From JAJECS01 sp965219705 (GTDB lineage Bacteria; Chloroflexota; UBA11872): a stretch of DNA of 64,000 bases. Position 1 is the first letter of the stretch, and every line of letters begins with the position of its first letter. The position numbers and the translations under genes are program-made. The stretch covers positions 372,001 to 436,000 of the forward strand of contig OZ244789.1 in assembly GCA_965219705.1 (NCBI GenBank), in the 5' to 3' direction. Below, in pieces: positions 58,566 through 64,000 of this stretch. A model generated the notes under the pieces. The model ran no database searches. It had not been told where the DNA came from and was given only the letters and a program-made list of their open reading frames with translations.

Positions 58566-60563
58566 ATGAACTATCAGATTCGCGCGGGCGTCTCGCGACG
58601 GCGCGTCCTGAAGGGCGCCGCTGCTGGGCTGTTTGGCGCAGCCGGGGCGGCTGTGTTGGCGGCGTGCGGCGAAACGCAGGTCGTCACCAAGGAAGTGATC
58701 AAGGAAGTTCCGGTCGAGACGGTCGTCACCAGGGAAATCGTCAAGGAAGTCCCGGTCGAGACGGTCGTGACCAAGGAAGTCGTCAAGGAAGTCGCGGTCG
58801 AGAAGCTGGTGACGACTGAGGTCGTGAAGGAAGTCATCAAGGAAGTCCCGGTCGAGAAGGAAGTCATCAAGGAAGTCGTCGTCACGAAGGAAGTCGAGGT
58901 CATCAAGGAAGTCACGGCGGAGGCCATGCCGATTCCGGAGGGCCCGATCAGCGGCGGGACGCTGACGCTGAGCGCCAGCCGCGCCAACACGCAGGACATC
59001 TTCACGCCGCTGCGGGCCGTCAGCAGCACGCAGGGTTTCGTGTTTGGCTATGTCTATGAGGGCCTGTGGATTGGCGATACCTGGGGCACCGGCGAGACCC
59101 CGCAGATGACCGGCAATTGGGACTTTGCGCTGGCCAACCGGTGGGAGGAAGTTGAGGCGGACCGGTCCTACGTCTTCCACATCAACCCGGACATCTGGTG
59201 GCATGACCAGACGCGGGTGGTCGACGCCGACGACGTGCTGTTCGGCATGGAGATGGCGTTCGATCCGGCCTACAACAACAACAAGCACAAGACGGCCTGG
59301 GGCGATATCGAGGGTGTCAAGGGCTGGGCGGAGAACCCGACCGAGAGCATCACCGACGCCTCGGGCGTGACCAAGATCGACGAGATGACGGTCCAGATCA
59401 CCATCGAGAGGCCCGACGCGAACTGGTGGGCGTCCGGCAGCAAGGCGTACGCGATGCCGCGGCACCACTTCGCGGGTCTGGAAAAAGCGACCGCGACGGA
59501 AGCGCGAGCCGTGGACCTCTTGGGCAACGGCCCGATGATCTTTGAGCGCTACGTCACGCAGCAGTTCGCGACCCTCACGGCGAACAAGGACTGGGCCTAC
59601 GGCGCGCCGTATGTGGACGACTACATCGTGCGCTACGGCGACGGCGCGGCGCTGGACGCGGCCACCGAGGCCAACGAGCAGCCGAACCCGATCGACTTCC
59701 ATCGCGCGGCGGGCGGCGTCGAGGCCTTCACGCGCCTGGCGTCGCAGGCGCACCTGCGGCCCTTCCCGCAGCGCTCGCCGTTCGCGTCGGGGGTGTTCCT
59801 CAACCAGACGGCGGAGATCTTCGAGGACATGACGCTCGAGCAACAGTCGTTGCTGATCGAGGCCATGGTGCTGGCAGTGGACCGCGAGGCGTTGAACAAC
59901 GATTTGTACGGCGGCACGCGGTTCAATTCGGACTACATCTTCGAGCACGTGGCGCTGCTGCAGGATCCGCCCGAGGGCACTTTCCGTGACCTGTCGTACG
60001 ACCCGGACGCCGCCCGTGACTTGCTGGCAGAGGCGGGCTGGGACTCGGAGAAGGCCATCCAGTGGATGAAGTGGAGCCCGCCGAACCCCGGTGACCTCGT
60101 AATCAAGGACTACTGGGACGCCGTCGGGATCAAGACCGAGTTCATGATCATCGACGGCTCGGCCGTGATCGAGAAGCTCTACCAGGAGCGGGTGCACGAT
60201 ATCGTGTTCGCGAACATGGGCGGCGACCAAAACCCCGTGGACGCGTGCCTGCGAATCTGCAGCGACCGGCTCTATGAGCTGGGCGGCTGGAACCACTCCA
60301 ACATCAACCGGCCGTGGATCGATGAGGCCTATGCCAGCGTCCTCGGCGCCGCAAATCGCGAGGAGCGGCGCGAGGCGTGGCTGGAGATGGCGGAGCGGTT
60401 GCATGCGCGTGGCGAGATGGTCTACGGCCAGTTCTCGCGCGGATCGCTGCTCAACCTGTATCACCGACGGGTGAAGGGCGCGTACTGGATGCAGAACTAC
60501 GCGATTCCCGTGCGCTCACCGATTAATCTCGTGTGGCTGGACCCGTACTGGGAAGAGCGGTAG
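58566..60563 (+). CDS. Family 5 ABC transporter solute-binding lipoprotein, copy A
   Basis: 665 aa. N-terminus SRRRVLKGAAAGLFGAAG is a twin-arginine signal, ending in lipobox LAAC (Cys34). Residues about 39-118 are a low-complexity stalk of KEV/VETVVTKEV repeats that lifts the domain off the membrane. The mature family 5 domain has SGGTLTLSASRANTQDIFTP, LANRWEEVEADRSYVFHINP, VVDADDVLFGMEMAFDPAYN and LLGNGPMIFERY, then FDPDAARDLLAEAGW-like SYDPDAARDLLAEAGWDSEK. It binds peptides or oligosaccharides. No permease genes adjoin, so the ABC partner is elsewhere. Confidence 0.93.
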   Translation: MNYQIRAGVSRRRVLKGAAAGLFGAAGAAVLAACGETQVVTKEVIKEVPVETVVTREIVKEVPVETVVTKEVVKEVAVEKLVTTEVVKEVIKEVPVEKEVIKEVVVTKEVEVIKEVTAEAMPIPEGPISGGTLTLSASRANTQDIFTPLRAVSSTQGFVFGYVYEGLWIGDTWGTGETPQMTGNWDFALANRWEEVEADRSYVFHINPDIWWHDQTRVVDADDVLFGMEMAFDPAYNNNKHKTAWGDIEGVKGWAENPTESITDASGVTKIDEMTVQITIERPDANWWASGSKAYAMPRHHFAGLEKATATEARAVDLLGNGPMIFERYVTQQFATLTANKDWAYGAPYVDDYIVRYGDGAALDAATEANEQPNPIDFHRAAGGVEAFTRLASQAHLRPFPQRSPFASGVFLNQTAEIFEDMTLEQQSLLIEAMVLAVDREALNNDLYGGTRFNSDYIFEHVALLQDPPEGTFRDLSYDPDAARDLLAEAGWDSEKAIQWMKWSPPNPGDLVIKDYWDAVGIKTEFMIIDGSAVIEKLYQERVHDIVFANMGGDQNPVDACLRICSDRLYELGGWNHSNINRPWIDEAYASVLGAANREERREAWLEMAERLHARGEMVYGQFSRGSLLNLYHRRVKGAYWMQNYAIPVRSPINLVWLDPYWEER

Positions 60564-60610
60564 CGCTCACCGCGATGCCGCTGCGCTGAGCAGCAGCGCC
60601 AGCGGATCTC

Positions 60611-60644
60611 GAAGAGCCGGCGGCCGAATGGCCGCCGGCTCTTC
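60611..60644 (+). terminator. Strong hairpin after solute-binding gene A
   Basis: GAAGAGCCGGCGGCC (60611-60625), loop GAAT, and GGCCGCCGGCTCTTC (60630-60644) form a perfect 15-bp stem 47 bases after the stop, followed by GGCGTTTCGTGAG. Rho-independent terminator likely. Confidence 0.85.
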
Positions 60645-61188
60645 GGCGTTTCGTGAGCGTGTCGCCTGCCATGGACGCGCCGAGCACTCCACGTAGTCGG
60701 GAGGTCAAGCTCAGCCCCTGTCGACCCGACAAGCCCCGGTGAAGCCGATTCTTGCGCGTGGAGCCAGTTGCGCGCTCGACCGCCATCCGCCCGCGAACCG
60801 CGTCTCACTCGTCCGTGGTCGGTACACGTCGTCGGCGGCGCTGTTGACGGGCAACCGCTTTCTGGCTACGGTGCCATGCACTGCGGGCGTACGCTGGGCC
60901 GGAGCACGCTGGATGTACGTCATGAGAAACAAATTCATGGCACTTGGCACCTCACGGCAGGGGCATGGTGAGCGACTGTGCCGGCCCAACCAGGCAGGTC
61001 TGACGTGAATGCCCCGCGCCCTCCCTTACAGGTAGACAGTTCCGCGGTATACCGCCGATCGGCTGAGGGGAGGAGGTCCAGACTCATACGCGGATGACCG
61101 TTGGGCTGTGGTCGGGCGGGCTCCTGCTTAGCCTGATCGTGTCGGTGACTGATTCAGTAGTTCAATGCAAACTCGGGAGGGAATGCAG
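60645..61188. other. Intergenic region before solute-binding gene B
   Basis: No convincing gene. A 39-codon frame starts at ATG 61094 and overlaps the next start, but is probably incidental. Contains the palindrome described separately at 61044. Confidence 0.45.
61044..61055. promoter_or_regulatory. Perfect 12-bp palindrome upstream of solute-binding gene B
   Basis: GCGGTATACCGC is self-complementary and lies about 130 bases before the start codon. Candidate operator for a LacI- or GntR-type regulator, which would fit control of a solute-binding protein by its ligand. No regulator gene is nearby. Confidence 0.35.
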
Positions 61189-63264
61189 ATGCTTGAAGTT
61201 GGTAAGCGAATGATGACCCGTCGCAACCTGGTTCGCGGGGCGGGTGCCGGGCTGTTTGGGGCGGCGAGCGCAGCTGTGCTGGCCGCCTGTGGCGAGGCGC
61301 AGGTCGTCGAGAAGATCGTCACGCGGGAAGTGATCAAAGAGGTCCCGGTCGAGACCATCGTGACCAGAGAAGTGGTCAGGGAGGTCCCGGTCGAGACCGT
61401 GGTGACCAAGGAGATCATCAAGGAAGTCCCGGTCGAGAAGATCGTGACCCAGGAAGTCGTGCAGCAGGTCATCAAGGAAGTCCCGGTCACGACCGAGAAG
61501 GTCGTCACGGTCGAGAAGCTCGTCCCGGTCGAGAAGGTCGTCGAGAAAGTCGTCACGGTCGAGAAGGTCGTCGAGAAGGTCGTCACGGTTCCGGTCGAGA
61601 AGGTCGTCACGGTCGAGAAGATTGTTCAGATTCCAACGTCCGTGCAAGCCGGACAGCCGGTTGTCGGCGGGGACCTGCGGGTCAGCTGGGGCGGGGGGAT
61701 CGCAGGCGCCAGCTTCAACAGCTACACGCAAATCTCCAGCGACCAGGCCATAGTCAACGTAGAGGTCGGCACGTCCCTGATCCACGGCGCCAGTTGGGGC
61801 GACGGCAAGTTCGCGGCCCTTGAGACCCGCTTCGGCGACGGCGTGGCCAAGTCCTATGAAGAGGTGTTGCCGGAAGAGTCCTATATCTTCCACTTGGACG
61901 AGCGCTTCACCTTCCACGACGGCGCGCCGGTGACGGCGGACGACTTCATGTACACGTTCCACATCGTGACGCACCCGGACTGGGGTGTCGGATACGGCGC
62001 CCGGCAGCTCGAGCAGCTGAAGGGGTTCAAGGCGTGGGGTGAGAACCCGACCGACAACATCGAAGACTCCGGCGGGGTGAAGAAGATCGACAACATGACG
62101 ATCCAGCTCACCACCGACGGCGTGCAGGAGCCCTTCTGGGCGAGCCCGAATCCCATGCAGCCCATGCCCAAGCACATCTATGAGACGCTGGATCCGGCCG
62201 TGGCGTTCGACACGATGGCGCTGCAACCGGTCGGCAACGGGCCGTTCAAGTTCGAGCGCTTCGTTGACCAGCAGTTCGCCGAGCTGAGCCGCAACGACGA
62301 CTATCCCTACGGTGCGCCGTGGGTGAATCGCTATATCGTTCGCTATGGCGATCCGTCGGCGCTTGACGCGGCGACGGAGGCGGGCGAGCTCGACTTCCTG
62401 CGCACCAGCAGCGTCGAGGGCTACGCGCGCCTGGCGGGCATGCCGCACATGCAGGCGCAGCCCATGCGATCGCCGTTCGCGAGCCTGATCTTCCTCAACC
62501 ACAACATCTTTGCGGAGAAGTGGCCGGACGTGAACGTCTCGCTGATGACCGAGGCGATGGTGATCGGGGCCGATCGCGAGTCGATCGCCAACAACGTGAT
62601 GGCCGGCACGCTCTTCGTGGACGACTACCACTTCAGCCACATTCGGTTCATGCAGGACGTGCCGATGGATGCCTATCGCGCGCTGCCGTTCAACGCGGAA
62701 GCGGCCAAGGCCCTGCTCGAGGAGTCCGGCTGGAACCCCGACGACACGCTCACATGGCTGGGGTGGTTCGCGCCGCGTCCGCAAGACCTCGCGCTGATGG
62801 CAAACTGGCTCGACATGGGCCTGAAGGTTGAGTTCGAAAGGGTCGACCGCGCCGTGGTGGTCGAGCACCTGTGGGAAACCGGCGCCAACGAAATGGTGGT
62901 GGCCAACTTGGGCGGCTCGCAGGACGTGGGCGACGCGTTCCGGCGCATGGGCTGCGACTCCATCTGGCCCAACGGCTACAACTACCATCACACCTGCTTC
63001 CCGGAGATCGAGGCGCTCTATCAGGTGGCGTTCGACGCGCCAAACAAGGCGGCGCTGAAGGAGGCGTGGATCGAGATCTCCCGCTACCTGCATGGCCGCG
63101 GCACCATGCTCGCCGGGCAGTTGTGGAAGCACTCGCTGCTCTTCCTGTACCACCGACGCGTGAGCGGACCGTGGTGGATGAACAACTACGCAGTTCCGGC
63201 GCGCAGGCCCACCCACCGCGTGTGGCTCGACCCGCGCTGGCAGGGTAGGGACTACGTCGGGTAG
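61189..63264 (+). CDS. Family 5 ABC transporter solute-binding lipoprotein, copy B
   Basis: 691 aa from ATG 61189, seven bases after GAGGG; two ATGs six and eight codons upstream are too close or off. TRRNLVRGAGAGLFGAAS is a Tat signal, with lipobox LAAC (Cys34). Residues about 40-155 are a stalk of VEK/VTV repeats, longer than in copy A. The family 5 domain shows FHDGAPVTADDFMYTFHIV, QPVGNGPFKFERF, ASLIFLNHNIFAEKWPDVNV and FNAEAAKALLEESGWNPDDT. Overall order and many motifs match copy A, so the two are paralogs with probably different ligands. Confidence 0.93.
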   Translation: MLEVGKRMMTRRNLVRGAGAGLFGAASAAVLAACGEAQVVEKIVTREVIKEVPVETIVTREVVREVPVETVVTKEIIKEVPVEKIVTQEVVQQVIKEVPVTTEKVVTVEKLVPVEKVVEKVVTVEKVVEKVVTVPVEKVVTVEKIVQIPTSVQAGQPVVGGDLRVSWGGGIAGASFNSYTQISSDQAIVNVEVGTSLIHGASWGDGKFAALETRFGDGVAKSYEEVLPEESYIFHLDERFTFHDGAPVTADDFMYTFHIVTHPDWGVGYGARQLEQLKGFKAWGENPTDNIEDSGGVKKIDNMTIQLTTDGVQEPFWASPNPMQPMPKHIYETLDPAVAFDTMALQPVGNGPFKFERFVDQQFAELSRNDDYPYGAPWVNRYIVRYGDPSALDAATEAGELDFLRTSSVEGYARLAGMPHMQAQPMRSPFASLIFLNHNIFAEKWPDVNVSLMTEAMVIGADRESIANNVMAGTLFVDDYHFSHIRFMQDVPMDAYRALPFNAEAAKALLEESGWNPDDTLTWLGWFAPRPQDLALMANWLDMGLKVEFERVDRAVVVEHLWETGANEMVVANLGGSQDVGDAFRRMGCDSIWPNGYNYHHTCFPEIEALYQVAFDAPNKAALKEAWIEISRYLHGRGTMLAGQLWKHSLLFLYHRRVSGPWWMNNYAVPARRPTHRVWLDPRWQGRDYVG

Positions 63265-63304
63265 CCCTGGCGAGCGCCCCGTCTGACGGGTCGCTCAGCA
63301 GCGC

Positions 63305-63335
63305 AAGCGGCGGGGGCTCATCACCCCCGCCGCTT
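63305..63335 (+). terminator. Hairpin after solute-binding gene B
   Basis: AAGCGGCGGGGG (63305-63316) and CCCCCGCCGCTT (63324-63335) form a perfect 12-bp stem with a CTCATCA loop, 41 bases after the stop and followed by CGCTTGG. Likely terminator, equivalent in position to the one after copy A. Confidence 0.8.
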
Positions 63336-63423
63336 CGCTTGGTACCACTGGGAGTTGGTCGACCGACCTCTCACACGCTGAGATCATGGCAGTACCAATC
63401 GCCAGCTGTGTAAGGGCCTGTAG

Positions 63424-63570
63424 ATGACCCGGTTGTTCCCGGCACGCGTGATGGTGGTAGTCGCCGCGCTGGCTGTAGGCAGCGCCATCCTGAGCGTCGC
63501 TATCGCGTGCACTGGACACGCCGAGGTCGGCACCGAAGGCGGTGAGCACGGCGGTGGCGACGGCGGTTAG
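63424..63570 (+). CDS. 48-aa lipoprotein-like ORF
   Basis: ATG at 63424 to TAG at 63568-63570. A basic start (MTRLFPARVMV) and one hydrophobic segment (VVAALAVGSAILSVAIA) end in AIAC, a possible lipobox cysteine. A Gly/His/Glu-rich tail, GTEGGEHGGGDGG, follows. The tail is unusual and may bind metal. It resembles the first part of longer Gly/His-rich Chloroflexota lipoproteins, so the gene could be truncated. Confidence 0.45.
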   Translation: MTRLFPARVMVVVAALAVGSAILSVAIACTGHAEVGTEGGEHGGGDGG

Positions 63571-63666
63571 AGCGCCAGGCTTAGCCAGGGGGGCCACGGG
63601 CGCCCCGGCCCATGCGTCGGGACGCGCCAACAACCCTCTGGGCGCGGTCGGTCAGGCTGTTCCGGG

Positions 63667-64000
63667 CTAGTCCTCGACGACCGCCTCGAGCCGGCGAACC
63701 AGCGTTGCCCCGCTCTCCGCGCCAGCCGCCCGCCCGTAGAACGTCAGATAGCAGAGCCCCAGCGGCGCATGGCTGATCGGCACCCGGCGCCGATGGCCAG
63801 CCACACTCAGCTCGGCCGCCTGCTTGGTCACGTCCCACGAGACGGCCACCGGCACCCACGCATCCGCAGGCACAGCGTCGGCATCCAGGCTGACATCCAA
63901 GGCCCCGTCCGGTCGACGGTGTCTGGGGTCCCAGTAAGTCTCGTCGAGCACCACGTCCACGCCCGCCGAGGCTTCATCGCGCCGAAGCTCAAAGCTCAGC
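63667..64000 (-). CDS. C-terminal part of a LamG/concanavalin-like protein (5' end outside window)
   Basis: The minus-strand frame ends at 63667 and is open past the window edge; about 110 codons are seen. ALDVSLDADAVPADAWVPVA, VSWDVTKQAAELSVAGHRRR and PLGLCYLTFYGRA are typical jelly-roll strands of LamG- or sialidase-associated domains. A preceding DVVLDETYWDPRHRRPDGAL stretch is also present. A probable extracellular or glycan-active enzyme accessory domain. Confidence 0.6.
   Translation of the reverse strand, partial: LSFELRRDEASAGVDVVLDETYWDPRHRRPDGALDVSLDADAVPADAWVPVAVSWDVTKQAAELSVAGHRRRVPISHAPLGLCYLTFYGRAAGAESGATLVRRLEAVVED

Noticed and set aside
58680..58920. Repetitive DNA in the stalk as a CRISPR or satellite
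   Set aside because: It is in-frame coding sequence for the KEV stalk, irregular in period.
58188..60464. A 758-aa antisense frame over solute-binding gene A, including an apparent DFLDDF repeat protein
   Set aside because: The aspartate/leucine repeats are only the reverse complement of the KEV stalk; the sense gene has signal peptide, lipobox and family motifs.
61162..63216. A 684-aa antisense frame over solute-binding gene B
   Set aside because: Same cause as for gene A: antisense reading of the stalk and GC-biased codons.

Overview
The window is high-GC DNA that reads like a member of the Chloroflexota (SAR202 / Dehalococcoidia-type or a sponge-associated relative). This is an inference from gene content: Tat-exported family 5 solute-binding lipoproteins with long KEV/VEKV stalks, a DUF951 protein, a DarA-type cyclic-di-AMP receptor, a PspC/LiaF-like pair, CYTH-CHAD, and two ordinary tRNA genes with encoded CCA. 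No 16S rRNA gene is present, so the placement is tentative.

Bases 1 to about 12,730 form an accessory, mobile-looking region. It opens with six diverged, gap-free 83-bp direct repeats that run straight into the 5' end of a replication-relaxation family gene. Next come a complete IS5-family element with CTAG target duplications, an IS110-family transposase with a long 5' non-coding end (candidate bridge-RNA region), and the C-terminal remnant of an IS481-type transposase abutting a truncated membrane-protein gene. A run of small exported or membrane proteins follows, including a YHYH-motif protein and a membrane-anchored DUF1524-type nuclease with a C-terminal Excalibur motif. About 2.5 kb of mostly decayed sequence holds hairpins, a tRNA-like sequence without a proper anticodon arm, and fragments of HTH and ribbon-helix-helix proteins. 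An AbiEi/AbiEii toxin-antitoxin pair has a perfect palindrome against its start codon. The region ends with an 811-bp IS5/IS427-type element (frameshifted transposase, perfect 16-bp inverted repeats) inserted exactly at the stop codon of a chromosomal dehydrogenase gene.

Bases 12,734 to 40,600 are ordinary chromosome: two divergent MDR dehydrogenases, GNAT and HAD enzymes, two tandem cyclophilin lipoproteins, PspC/LiaF-like envelope proteins, an RraA-like enzyme, a frameshifted M24 peptidase, a ThDP-dependent enzyme, a nitrilase, a NYN protein, an MFS/SDR divergent pair, a copper block (a CopC-CopD-cytochrome c fusion plus two small membrane proteins), a DarA-like c-di-AMP receptor, an inositol monophosphatase family enzyme, an AONS/KBL-type enzyme, bifunctional PheA, DUF951, PyrF, a small LysM protein, and tRNA-Leu and tRNA-Trp.

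Bases 40,900 to 64,000 are richer in unusual families. A probable glycan cluster contains a 327-aa unknown, two tandem paralogous barrel-type proteins, a GNAT and a sulfatase. It is followed by a tandem triplication of a roughly 470-aa polytopic membrane protein of unknown family. Next comes CYTH-CHAD divergent from two overlapping thymidylate-kinase-like genes, the second with an altered Walker A lysine. Then come a sugar-isomerase-like TIM barrel, a decayed histidine phosphatase, two large paralogous solute-binding lipoproteins each followed by a strong hairpin, a tiny lipoprotein-like ORF and the C-terminal part of a LamG-like protein cut by the window edge.

The best candidates for something undescribed are the 83-bp array grown from a gene start, the triplicated membrane-protein family, the CHAD/twin-kinase locus, and the surface nuclease module. 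All assignments are by eye from motifs; no database search was possible.
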